A stretch of 17,941 nucleotides of DNA from Flavobacteriales bacterium (GCA_015488785.1 WFNC01000067.1:1-17941), one strand, 5' to 3'. Shown: positions 7,499-14,778, counted from the stretch's first letter. Translations and numbers: made by a program. Notes: a model not told the origin generated them from the sequence alone.

Positions 7499-8830
7499 TT
7501 AATGTTTTTGTGTTATTGGACCTTCATTAATTGTTTTTCCAACCAAAAGTAGAAACAACAGCCCGAGTAATAAATATAATGCTATAAAACCTAAAAGTGT
7601 AAACAAGGTGTTACCAGATGATACTGTTGGTGAGATTCCTTCACTTGTTTTAAGTAAACCATAAACTAAATAAGGTTGCCGACCAAGTTCTGCGGTGTAC
7701 CAACCTGTAATATTTGCAATGTACGGGAATGGAAACAAGAACATTATTGACCAGAGAAGCGGTTTTATTTGGTACATTTTTTTTCTCCATAAAAAGAAAA
7801 CCGACAATGCCATTATCCCAATAAAAATAGTTCCTAGTCCAACCATAATGTGATAAGAATAGTAAAGAGCTGGTATATTCCCTGGTAATTCATCTTCATT
7901 AAACTGATCTAATCCAGGAATTTGTTTATTCCAATCTTGATAGGTTAAAAAGCTCAATATATTAGGTACAGCAATTTTATTATCTAATTTTTTTTCAACC
8001 ATATTAGGTTGTCCAATTAAAACAATTTCAGCACCAGCTTCTTCCGTTTCGAAAATACCTTCCATAGCTGCAAAGGATGCGGGCTGATATTTCGCTACAT
8101 TTTTTGCATTCCAATCTCCAGTAGGCATCGCTATAAGTAAACTCGAAACAAAACCAAAGATAACTCCTGTTTTTAAGAACAACTTACCGTATTCTACATT
8201 TTTATTACTCAAAATATAAAAAGCACCTACACTTGCAACGACAAATGAAGAGGTCACCACTGAAGCAACTTGATTGTGTAAAAAGGCAGGAATTAACCAA
8301 GGATTACTAAAAAGCGCAGAAAAATTAGTTAAAACATATCTTCCGTTATCTAAAATTTCATATCCAACAGGATGCTGCATCCAAGCGTTTGTTGCTAAAA
8401 TAAACCAACCACTAGCCCAAGATCCTAAAAAGACTAAAAAACCTGTTAAGAAGTGTAATTTTTGCCCCATTAATTTTTCACCAAAAATAAATAACGCTAA
8501 AAAAGAAGATTCTAAGAAAAAAGAAAACATACCTTCCATTGCTAAAGTTTGTCCTATAATATTTCCCGTCAATTCAGAAAACTTAGCCCAGTTTGTACCA
8601 AATTGAAACTCCATAGGAACTCCTGTAATCACTCCCATAGTAAAGTTAATCGCAAATATTTTCATGAAAAATTTTGCTGCATTATTATATTTTTCAATAT
8701 TATTTCTTAAGTACCTCCCTTTGAAATAAATGATCATTAAAGATAACCCCATTGTAAGTTGAGGAAAAATGTAGTGGAAAGTGATCGTAAATGCAAATTG
8801 CAATCGATCATAAAATATCATATCTTCCAT
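7499..8830 (-). CDS. cydA: Cytochrome bd ubiquinol oxidase subunit I
   Basis: The haem-bearing subunit that oxidises quinol and reduces O2 to water with high oxygen affinity, typically used at low oxygen. The 443 residues and about nine helices match the short-Q-loop class. Visible ligands and key residues by E. coli equivalence are H19 (haem b595) in the RLQFAFT...FHYIFP segment, E99 and E107 in the LAMEG...FFLESSF helix, H185 (H186, haem b558), M329 (M393, in HIMVGLG) and the GWYTAELGRQP motif (376-386). The Q-loop starts YQPASFAAMEG (248-258): E257 is kept, but the usual lysine at 252 is serine, and the arginine before the b558 methionine (R391) is histidine 327. The promoter and a CRP/FNR-type site lie immediately upstream. 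Confidence 0.97.
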   Translation of the reverse strand: MEDMIFYDRLQFAFTITFHYIFPQLTMGLSLMIIYFKGRYLRNNIEKYNNAAKFFMKIFAINFTMGVITGVPMEFQFGTNWAKFSELTGNIIGQTLAMEGMFSFFLESSFLALFIFGEKLMGQKLHFLTGFLVFLGSWASGWFILATNAWMQHPVGYEILDNGRYVLTNFSALFSNPWLIPAFLHNQVASVVTSSFVVASVGAFYILSNKNVEYGKLFLKTGVIFGFVSSLLIAMPTGDWNAKNVAKYQPASFAAMEGIFETEEAGAEIVLIGQPNMVEKKLDNKIAVPNILSFLTYQDWNKQIPGLDQFNEDELPGNIPALYYSYHIMVGLGTIFIGIMALSVFFLWRKKMYQIKPLLWSIMFLFPFPYIANITGWYTAELGRQPYLVYGLLKTSEGISPTVSSGNTLFTLLGFIALYLLLGLLFLLLVGKTINEGPITQKH

Positions 8831-8853
8831 AAGTAAAGTTTTGATTATGACTG

Positions 8854-8861
8854 CAAAGTTA
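8854..8861 (-). promoter_or_regulatory. cydAB promoter, -7 element
   Basis: On the minus strand this reads TAACTTTG, an exact TAnnTTTG box, 23 bp before the cydA ATG. The predicted start is near 8850, giving a leader of about 20 nt. No TTTG is found at the right distance for a -33 box. That fits a promoter needing an activator bound at about -40, which is where the palindrome at 8883-8898 sits. Confidence 0.6.
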
Positions 8862-8882
8862 GATTATAGAATAGCATAAACG

Positions 8883-8898
8883 TGTAACATTCATTACA
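8883..8898. promoter_or_regulatory. Candidate CRP/FNR-family operator of the cyd operon
   Basis: TGTAACATTCATTACA is a perfect TGTAA-N6-TTACA palindrome, the geometry of CRP/FNR superfamily sites (two TGTNA-like half sites six bases apart). Its centre (8890.5) is about 40 bp upstream of the predicted cydA start, the class II activator position. It is nested in an 11-bp inverted repeat (AATAGCATAAA 8870-8880 with TTTATGCTATT 8906-8916). The identity of the regulator is inference. Confidence 0.5.
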
Positions 8899-9124
8899 GT
8901 AACTATTTATGCTATTTTTAAATCAGCCTACCTTCATTAAAACGTTATTATTATGAATAATTGAATAGTAAATCATTAAAAGGACTCTACCTAGACCTTT
9001 AATAATCATTCATAAAAATAATTTACCTGCGTTCCGCTCTTCACAACAAAATTAAAAACAACAGTATTATTGTCCTAAACCAAGTCAAAACAACTTGCTT
9101 TTTATCTTATTTTAACAATCAGTT

Positions 9125-9164
9125 TGACAATCTGTCATAAACAATTGCTTGGCATATCCTTTGT
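9125..9164 (+). promoter_or_regulatory. htpG promoter: sigma-54-like -24/-12 element with upstream palindrome
   Basis: TTGGCATATCCTTTG (9149-9163) has GG, ten bases, then GT, close to the sigma-54 pattern TGGCAYR-N4-TTGC (last base T instead of C). Thirteen bases upstream is the palindrome TGACA-ATC-TGTCA (9125-9137). A start about 12 bp past the -12 element would give a 30-nt leader before the ATG at 9206. The Bacteroidota -7 box does not fit as well (TA-TCC-TTTG has one extra base). Which sigma factor acts here is inferred. Confidence 0.5.
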
Positions 9165-9205
9165 CATTACAATTTTCAAAAATTAGAAATCATAAAATTA
9201 GACCA

Positions 9206-11092
9206 ATGGAAAAAGGAACAATAAACATACAAACGGAAAATATTTTTCCAATTATAAAGAAGTTTTTGTATTCTGATACAGAAATTTTTGTTAGAGAATT
9301 AGTCTCTAATGCAGTTGACGCGACTCAAAAATTAAAGACAATTGCTGCGGCAGGAGAATACAAAGGAAGTGTAGAAAACTTGAAAGTAGAAGTTATACTA
9401 GACAAAGAAAACAAGACAATTACGATTAGAGATAATGGAATTGGAATGACTTCTGAAGAAGTTCACAAATACATTAATGAGATTGCATTTTCTGGAGCTA
9501 CAGAATTTGCTGAGAAATATAAAGACAAAGATGCAAACTCAATCATTGGACATTTTGGATTAGGTTTTTACTCTGCATTTATGGTCTCTGACAAAGTTCA
9601 AATTCAAACTTTATCACATAAAGAAGGATCTAAGGCTGTACAATGGGAGTCTGACGGATCTCCTGAATATACTATTGGAGAAATTGAAAAAGAAACAAGA
9701 GGAACAGATATTATTTTGTTTGTAGGTGATGATTCTACTGAATTTCTTGAAGAAGCTCGTTTATCGACAATACTTAATAAATACTGTAAGTTTTTACCAG
9801 TAGATATTGTTTTTGGTGAAAAATCTGAATTTATAGAAGATCCAACAGGAGAGAAAGACGAAGAAGGAAATGTAAAAAAAATAGAGGTTAAAGTTCCTAA
9901 CATTATAAACAATACATCTCCAGCTTGGATAAAAAAACCTGCAGATTTAACAAAAGAAGATTACAAGTCTTTTTACCACGAATTGTATCCATATACGGAT
10001 GAGCCTTTGTTCCACATTCATTTAAATGTTGATTACCCGTTTGATTTAACAGGAATATTATATTTCCCAAAATTAAAAGCAAACGTTGAGGTACAAAAAA
10101 ATAAAATTCAACTTTACAGTAATCAAGTCTTTATTACTGACTCGGTAGAGAATATCGTTCCAGAATTTTTAACTTTATTACATGGAGTTATTGATTCACC
10201 AGACATTCCATTGAATGTTTCTCGTTCTTACTTACAGAGTGATAGCAATGTTCGTAAAATTAGTACTTATATTACTAAAAAAGTAGCTGATAAATTGGCT
10301 CAAATGTTTAAAAAAGATAGAGCTGACTTTGAACAAAAATGGGATGATATCAAAATATTTGTACAATACGGTATACTTTCTGATTCCAAATTTGAGGAGA
10401 AAGCTAATAAATTTAACTTATTTAAAGATACTGAGGGTAAATATTTTACAGCTGACGAATACAAAGAATTAGTAAAAGACAACCAAACAGACAAGAACGA
10501 TAAGTTGGTTTACTTATATACACATGACGTAGAAGCGCATCACTCAATTATCCAAAGTGCTAAAGAAAAAGGTTACAATGTATTGGTAATGGACAGTCCA
10601 TTAGACAGTCATATGATTACAAAACTAGAGCAATCTTTGAATGTTAGTTTTGCTCGTTTAGATGCTGATACAATTGATAAGTTAATCACAAAAGACGAAG
10701 AAATTCCTTCTAAACTATCGAAAGAAGAAGAAGAAAAATTACAACCTGTTTTTGAGATTAATGTAGATAAAGATAAATTTACTGTTCAATTCGAAAGTTT
10801 AAGCGAAACTGAAAAACCAGTATTGGTTACTCAAAGTGAATTTATTCGAAGAATGAAAGAGCAACAAGCTTTGGGCGGAGGAATGCAGATGATGGGAGAT
10901 TTCCCTGAAATGTTTAATTTAGTTATAAACAGCAATCATCCTTTGATTTCTAAAATAATGAATGAAAAAGATGACAAAAAGAAAGAAAGTTTAGCAAAAC
11001 AAGCGATTGACCTAGCACTACTTTCTAACGGAATGTTGAAAGGATCTAAACTGACTGATTTTATAAACAGAAGTTTAAATTTAATTGATTAA
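9206..11092 (+). CDS. htpG: Molecular chaperone HtpG (Hsp90)
   Basis: A cytosolic ATP-dependent chaperone of the Hsp90 family; 628 residues from the chosen start, typical for bacterial HtpG. The GHKL ATPase motifs are present: ELVSNAVDA (E31, N35, D38), DNGIGM (76-81), GHFGLGFYSAFMV (115-127) and RGT (165-167). The middle domain has PLNVSRSYLQSD, with the conserved arginine used in ATP hydrolysis. A C-terminal dimerisation domain ends with NSNHPLISKI...LLSNGM. No eukaryotic charged linker or MEEVD tail is seen. The frame is open from TTG at 9149, but that start would place the likely promoter inside the gene, and MEKGTINIQTE matches the family N-terminus. It is divergent from cydA and ends at a strong hairpin terminator. 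Confidence 0.97.
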   Translation: MEKGTINIQTENIFPIIKKFLYSDTEIFVRELVSNAVDATQKLKTIAAAGEYKGSVENLKVEVILDKENKTITIRDNGIGMTSEEVHKYINEIAFSGATEFAEKYKDKDANSIIGHFGLGFYSAFMVSDKVQIQTLSHKEGSKAVQWESDGSPEYTIGEIEKETRGTDIILFVGDDSTEFLEEARLSTILNKYCKFLPVDIVFGEKSEFIEDPTGEKDEEGNVKKIEVKVPNIINNTSPAWIKKPADLTKEDYKSFYHELYPYTDEPLFHIHLNVDYPFDLTGILYFPKLKANVEVQKNKIQLYSNQVFITDSVENIVPEFLTLLHGVIDSPDIPLNVSRSYLQSDSNVRKISTYITKKVADKLAQMFKKDRADFEQKWDDIKIFVQYGILSDSKFEEKANKFNLFKDTEGKYFTADEYKELVKDNQTDKNDKLVYLYTHDVEAHHSIIQSAKEKGYNVLVMDSPLDSHMITKLEQSLNVSFARLDADTIDKLITKDEEIPSKLSKEEEEKLQPVFEINVDKDKFTVQFESLSETEKPVLVTQSEFIRRMKEQQALGGGMQMMGDFPEMFNLVINSNHPLISKIMNEKDDKKKESLAKQAIDLALLSNGMLKGSKLTDFINRSLNLID

Positions 11093-11113
11093 TTCCAACA
11101 ATTAATATTAAAG

Positions 11114-11154
11114 AGAAAAGAGAAACATTTAGTTTCTCTTTTCTTTATTTTTTT
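11114..11154 (+). terminator. htpG terminator
   Basis: AGAAAAGAGAAAC (11114-11126) and GTTTCTCTTTTCT (11132-11144) form a perfect 13-bp stem with a 5-nt loop, followed on plus by a T-rich run (to 11154). It starts 22 bp past the htpG stop codon. The stop codon of the converging gene (11145-11147) lies just beyond the stem, so the hairpin may serve both directions, though the minus side has a weaker U-tract. Confidence 0.9.
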
Positions 11155-11558
11155 GTAATCGTCATTCTATTTCCATGCAGTTTTTGTTCCCAAGAATAGT
11201 CAAATAGTTGAGGAAGATAACGTTTGTAAAGGTTTAATCTTTTAACAGGAAAATTAGAATCTTCATTTTCTGTAGGTTCTCCTGCAAATTCAAAAACTTT
11301 AATATTAGGATGTTCTGATAAGTATATTTTTATGATTTCTACTATGGTTGCCATTACAGAATAGACTTCACCTTTGTTGGTCAGCGAATATTCTTCTCCA
11401 TCATACTCTTCATTTAAAACACCAAAAACAATTGTAACATAAAAAGGATTATTAGCTTTCCTTGCAAATCTTACTTCATAATCAATCAACATATCAGTTG
11501 TAAATTTGTAGATTTGCCCCGAAGGAATTAATGGATATGTGATTGGAAATATTTTCAT
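11145..11558 (-). CDS. Uncharacterised 137-residue protein
   Basis: I do not recognise a named family. The product has no signal peptide or membrane segment. It has a beta-rich N-terminal half (YKFTTDMLIDYEVRFAR, NPFYVTIVFGVL, EYSLTNKGEVYSV) followed by a helix with VMATIVEIIKIYL (residues 69-81), a FEFAGEP strand and a RLNLYKRYLPQ helix. The pattern of a strand pair, VMATxVEII helix and R-x-x-LYKR recalls small uncharacterised proteins found in phages and bacteria, but I cannot name one. It has its own good promoter, is divergent from the DjlA-like gene (41 bp between starts) and converges on htpG. Codon use and base composition look like the neighbours. Confidence 0.75.
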   Translation of the reverse strand: MKIFPITYPLIPSGQIYKFTTDMLIDYEVRFARKANNPFYVTIVFGVLNEEYDGEEYSLTNKGEVYSVMATIVEIIKIYLSEHPNIKVFEFAGEPTENEDSNFPVKRLNLYKRYLPQLFDYSWEQKLHGNRMTITKK

Positions 11559-11570
11559 TATAATACGCTA

Positions 11571-11600
11571 CAAAAATAATATTATATATTTAACTACAAA
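11571..11600 (-). promoter_or_regulatory. Promoter of the 137-residue protein gene
   Basis: On minus, TTTG (11597-11600) and TATTTTTG (11571-11578) are separated by 18 bp, an exact match to the Bacteroidota -33/-7 arrangement. The predicted start is about 10 nt before the ATG at 11558. The -33 box overlaps the first base of the divergent DjlA-like ATG. Confidence 0.7.
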
Positions 11601-12418
11601 TGAATTTTATAGGAATAATCATTGGCTTCATCATATTTTCTAGAACAGGTAGTTTATTATTTGCCATTCTAGCTTACTGGTTGACCAATATTGTTGTTAA
11701 ACAACTTACTGGAGAGAATCAACAACAGAAAAATAGAAGACGAGAATATCGTAACAATGATTTTCAGCAAGAATTTCAGCGTCAGTTTCAACAACAATAC
11801 CAACAACAAAACGCTAACTACTACCGCCAACAAATTTCTCAGAATGATTTTGCCACTGCTCTTTTGGTGTTATCGGCGGCGGTAATGAAAGCTGATGGAA
11901 ATCCATTAAAATCAGAATTAATTTATGTAAAACAGTTTTTTACGCAACAATTTTCTCATCAGTTTGCTCAAAAACAGATGCTTGCTTTTAAAGATGTTCT
12001 AAAAAAAGATTTTGATCTTCAGAAAGTTTGTAGTTTAATCAAACAAGCTCAACCGCTACAACAAAGAAGTGTTTTGGTTCAATATTTATTTGGTATTGCC
12101 CAAGCAGATGGTCATGTATCTGAAGCCGAAGTCAGAAAAATTAATCAAATTAGTATTTTACTTGGAATTTCTTCTTATGAGTTTGAGCAAATAAAAGCCA
12201 TGTTTTACAAAAACACGAGTAATGCTTATCAAGTATTGGGAATAGAAAAAACAGCTACAGATAGCGAAATAAAAAAAGCTTACCGTAAAATGGCCATTAA
12301 ACATCACCCTGATAAATTTGCTCAAATGGGAGATGAATATCAAAAAGCAGCTAAAGAAAAGTTTCAAAAGATACAAGAAGCTTACGAAATCATAAAAAAA
12401 GAACGAAATATAAAATAA
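11600..12418 (+). CDS. DjlA-like membrane co-chaperone (TerB domain plus C-terminal J domain)
   Basis: A 272-residue DnaJ-family protein that would stimulate DnaK at the inner membrane. Residues 1-33 are hydrophobic (MNFIGIIIGFIIF, SLLFAILAYWL) and should anchor it. A glutamine/asparagine-rich linker spans about 41-81. A TerB-like helical domain follows at about 84-200, with KADG and QADG repeats (97-100 and 168-171). The J domain covers about 208-272 and has the essential HPD at 236-238. This order (N-terminal anchor, TerB, J domain at the extreme C-terminus) is that of E. coli DjlA. Its position near htpG on the same strand is consistent with folding roles, but a terminator separates the two. 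ATG 11600 is close to the divergent gene; the leader is very short. Confidence 0.88.
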   Translation: MNFIGIIIGFIIFSRTGSLLFAILAYWLTNIVVKQLTGENQQQKNRRREYRNNDFQQEFQRQFQQQYQQQNANYYRQQISQNDFATALLVLSAAVMKADGNPLKSELIYVKQFFTQQFSHQFAQKQMLAFKDVLKKDFDLQKVCSLIKQAQPLQQRSVLVQYLFGIAQADGHVSEAEVRKINQISILLGISSYEFEQIKAMFYKNTSNAYQVLGIEKTATDSEIKKAYRKMAIKHHPDKFAQMGDEYQKAAKEKFQKIQEAYEIIKKERNIK

Positions 12419-12618
12419 TGAATGGTTCTACAGAATTTAATATGGGGTGTCATAATTACTGAATGAACCAAAGTTTAATCGTCTAGTTGTTTTTTTTATG
12501 TACAACGCATTACGTACAATGTTTTATGCTGAATTAAACATAAAATATGTTTTTACGAAAAATTAAAGTTATACAAACACAAAATCAGCAGAACCTAACA
12601 AATTACTTAAATTTAAGA
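12419..12618. other. Gap between DjlA-like and rhomboid genes
   Basis: No gene is evident. GTACAACG and GTACAATG recur 16 bp apart (about 12501-12523), and TGTAC can pair with GTACA there. TATGTTTT (about 12546-12553) resembles a -7 box and favours the later rhomboid start. Confidence 0.4.
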
Positions 12619-13323
12619 ATGAATAGAAAACAATCAGATGGCAGTATATTAAAAGCGCTAGAATATCCTTTTATTTTATTGGTTTTGATGTGGGTTGTAT
12701 TTTTAGCAGATTATATATTCCCAATTGATTTATACAAATTTGGAATTTTACCACGCAATCAAAGTGGACTTTGGGGTATTTTATTTTCTCCATTAATTCA
12801 TAGTACTTCTAGTTTTTCTCATATTATAAACAACTCTCCTCCATTTTTAATTTTAAGCTGGACTTTGTTTTATTTTTATAAAAAAATTGCTTGGCAAATA
12901 TTAGGAATCTCATGGATTGTCGGCGGTCTTTTCGTTTGGATTGCTGCGCGAAGTAGTTTTCATATCGGTATGAGTGGTGTTATTTACAGCCTCGCTTTTT
13001 TCTTATTCTTTAGCGGAGTATTTAGAAAAGAAATAAAACTAATGGCTATTTCCTTATTCGTTGCATTTCTTTACGGAAGTATGATTTGGGGAATTTTCCC
13101 GACTAAAGTTGACATCTCTTTCGAAGGACATTTCTTTGGAGCATTGGTAGGGTCTTTACTGGCGTATTATTATCAAAAAGATGGAGCTACTTTTAAAAAA
13201 AAAGTTTACGAGTGGGAAAAAGAAGAGGCGCTTGAAAAAGAGATGCTAGCTAAAGGGTATAAAAAAATTGTAGATCCTGAAACTGGTTTTACAGTTCACT
13301 ACGAATCGATTGAAGAGCAGTAG
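12619..13323 (+). CDS. Rhomboid-family intramembrane serine protease
   Basis: An inner-membrane protease that cuts transmembrane substrates; the natural substrate is unknown. Counting from the upstream ATG at 12547, the catalytic serine is S143 in HIGMSG and the partner histidine is H195 in EGHFFGALVG, with the conserved SHIINN segment at 91-96 in helix 2. About six hydrophobic helices are visible (40-56, 98-113, 115-133, 140-157, 163-181, 194-209). A charged C-terminal cytosolic tail follows (about 212-258, with EWEKEEALEKEML). I prefer ATG 12619 (MNRKQSDG, 234 residues) because the 24 residues before it look like translated AT-rich leader and a -7-like box overlaps the earlier ATG. The start at 12547 cannot be excluded. 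It ends just before a strong terminator. Confidence 0.9.
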   Translation: MNRKQSDGSILKALEYPFILLVLMWVVFLADYIFPIDLYKFGILPRNQSGLWGILFSPLIHSTSSFSHIINNSPPFLILSWTLFYFYKKIAWQILGISWIVGGLFVWIAARSSFHIGMSGVIYSLAFFLFFSGVFRKEIKLMAISLFVAFLYGSMIWGIFPTKVDISFEGHFFGALVGSLLAYYYQKDGATFKKKVYEWEKEEALEKEMLAKGYKKIVDPETGFTVHYESIEEQ

Positions 13324-13342
13324 AGGCGATAATTAATTGCAA

Positions 13343-13380
13343 AAAAAAAGCTTCAAATGAAATCATTTGAAGCTTTTTTT
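13343..13380. terminator. Bidirectional terminator between rhomboid and 133-residue protein genes
   Basis: GCTTCAAATGA (13350-13360) and TCATTTGAAGC (13363-13373) pair perfectly, flanked by an A-run on the left and seven Ts on the right. The stem therefore ends in a U-tract in both directions. It sits 20 bp past the rhomboid stop codon and 15 bp past the stop of the converging gene. Confidence 0.92.
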
Positions 13381-13394
13381 ATTTTTAGATTTGA

Positions 13395-13796
13395 TTAATG
13401 CAATTCAGCATAGCTCTTTAATAAAATATTATATTCTTTTAAATCAGAAGCATTCATTTTGTTAGCTGGATCTTTCATAATTGAAAGTAAATAAAGTAAG
13501 CTTTCTTTTTGAGCTTCTTCATTTTCTTCAATGTCTGATTCCGTACCTAAAGTACTATCTTCAAAACCTTCAATTGGTTCGTCAGATAGCATTGGTATAT
13601 TAAAAGCGTTGTAAGCTTTTACATGTTCGAAAATTAAACGTGTAGCTTTAACCATTCTTGGAGCTTCTTCTTTAAGTGCGATTTCTCTCACTTTTTTCAT
13701 CTCATCAATAATTAGATTTTTTTTGATTTTTACACCAAAAGATTCAACTTCTTTATATAATGTATCTATAATTTTTACAGCTTCCTTATTTTCCAC
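13395..13796 (-). CDS. Uncharacterised acidic helical protein
   Basis: I do not recognise a family. The 133-residue product appears entirely alpha-helical and soluble, with an acidic middle (EPIEGFEDSTLGTESDIEENEE, about 73-94) between a lysine-rich N-terminal half and a C-terminal helix (LLYLLSIMKDP...LKEYNILLKSYAEL). The only start near the beginning of the frame is GTG at 13796; a stop codon closes the frame shortly upstream and the next ATG is at residue 33. It lies 44 bp after the IF-2-N-like gene on the same strand and is probably co-transcribed with it. The complementary charge (this protein acidic, the upstream one lysine-rich) makes a physical pairing thinkable, but that is speculation. 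Confidence 0.7.
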   Translation of the reverse strand: MENKEAVKIIDTLYKEVESFGVKIKKNLIIDEMKKVREIALKEEAPRMVKATRLIFEHVKAYNAFNIPMLSDEPIEGFEDSTLGTESDIEENEEAQKESLLYLLSIMKDPANKMNASDLKEYNILLKSYAELH

Positions 13797-13840
13797 AACT
13801 CTATTTTTTTTTATTGATATTATTTTTTACTTCTCTACTT

Positions 13841-14719
13841 TTAATCTTCAGTTTGAAACCAATGAATTAATCTTCCAATCCAGCTTTTAGGTTTCTCTTC
13901 TTGAGTTTTATTTTTAGCTTTTTCTTTTACAACTTCAGCTTTAGTTGCTTTTTTCTTTTTCTTTTTCGGTTTCAGATCTTTTACTTGAGCAGCGTAATGT
14001 TCTTTCTTTAATTTCTTCTCGTACTCTTTTTGTTGCTTCTCTTTTCGTTCTTCTTCCTTTCTTATTTTCTCTTCTTTCTTTCTCTTCTCAGCTAAAACTT
14101 CATCTACCGATTTGGTTTTCACCATTGGTTTGTTAGGTCTTTTGTAAGTACTCTTCTTTTTTACAGGAACAGGTTTTTCAATTGATTCTTTCAATTCTCT
14201 TTCTAATTGAGCAACATCTTTAGCTGTAATCGAAGATTTTTCTTCTGTAGCTTCTTCCGTTTCGACAGCCTTTTCGACTTTCTTCATGTTAGGAAGCTCT
14301 ATTTTTCTTAGAACTTTAATTTCTTTTAACGTTGGCTTAGGTGCTTTTATAAGCTCTACTCCTTCCATGTTAGTTGGAACTTCCAACTTAATTGGCGTTT
14401 CTGTTTCAGCTTTTACTTCCGACTCAGTTTCTGTAACTTTTTCTATTGTTTCCGTTTTAACTTCCGCTGCTTTTTCTACAACCGCTACAGGTGTTTCTTT
14501 TACCGTCTCTACAACTTCCTCTACTTTAGAAATCACTTCTTTTTCAAGAGGTTTAGGTGTTTCCGCTTTTTTAAATTTAGCTTCTATTTTCTCTATAAAA
14601 TCGTCTTCTATTTTAGTATTCGGATGGTTCTCGATTTCTGTCTCAAAACTTTCTCTTACAAAAGAAACAATTTTAGTTGTAGATATATCAAGTTTTCTAG
14701 AAAGTTGTCCTAATCTCAT
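13841..14719 (-). CDS. Lysine/glutamate-rich protein with IF-2-N-like start
   Basis: Residues 1-24 (MRLGQLSRKLDISTTKIVSF...) strongly resemble the IF-2 N-terminal domain, a small helical module at the start of translation initiation factor IF-2. The GTPase and later IF-2 domains are absent; the 292-residue protein instead has a long low-complexity region (about 50-140, rich in E, V, T and K). A middle with VELIKAPKP and RKIELPN resembles the IF-2 linker of Bacteroidota. A very basic coiled-coil-like stretch (about 190-280, with EEKIRKEEERKEKQQKEYEKK and KKKKKK) precedes a hydrophobic C-terminus (SWIGRLIHWFQTED). It may bind RNA, ribosomes or nucleic acid; this is inference. It is not a truncated infB by frameshift, since the frame ends cleanly after a distinct C-terminus. 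Confidence 0.8.
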   Translation of the reverse strand: MRLGQLSRKLDISTTKIVSFVRESFETEIENHPNTKIEDDFIEKIEAKFKKAETPKPLEKEVISKVEEVVETVKETPVAVVEKAAEVKTETIEKVTETESEVKAETETPIKLEVPTNMEGVELIKAPKPTLKEIKVLRKIELPNMKKVEKAVETEEATEEKSSITAKDVAQLERELKESIEKPVPVKKKSTYKRPNKPMVKTKSVDEVLAEKRKKEEKIRKEEERKEKQQKEYEKKLKKEHYAAQVKDLKPKKKKKKATKAEVVKEKAKNKTQEEKPKSWIGRLIHWFQTED

Positions 14720-14778
14720 GCTTTTTTTATTTTAATAGTGCGAATATACTATTTTGCGTTGTATTATTCTAGTTTTTT

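Larger units (their letters stand above)
8831..9205. other. cydA-htpG divergent intergenic region
   Basis: This 375-bp gap holds the cyd promoter and palindromes on the left and the htpG promoter on the right. The middle contains a hairpin: ATTAAAAGG (8975-8983) with CCTTTAAT (8996-9003), TCTA with TAGA in the loop, and an outer TTATGAAT (8951-8958) with ATTCATAA (9008-9015). No convincing reading frame or known RNA is seen. Confidence 0.6.

Noticed and set aside
9149..9205. TTG start giving HtpG a 19-residue N-terminal extension
   Set aside because: The extension does not resemble HtpG and would cover the likely promoter; the ATG at 9206 gives the family N-terminus.
12547..12618. Longer rhomboid N-terminus from ATG 12547
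   Set aside because: The extra 24 residues look like translated AT-rich leader and overlap a possible -7 box; not excluded.
13841..14719. Reading the IF-2-N-like gene as a truncated or frameshifted infB
   Set aside because: It ends with its own distinct C-terminus and the sequence beyond holds no GTPase fragments in any frame.
13945..14735. Serine-rich open frames on plus opposite the IF-2-N-like gene
   Set aside because: They mirror the biased codons of the lysine/glutamate-rich gene on the other strand and show no protein family features.
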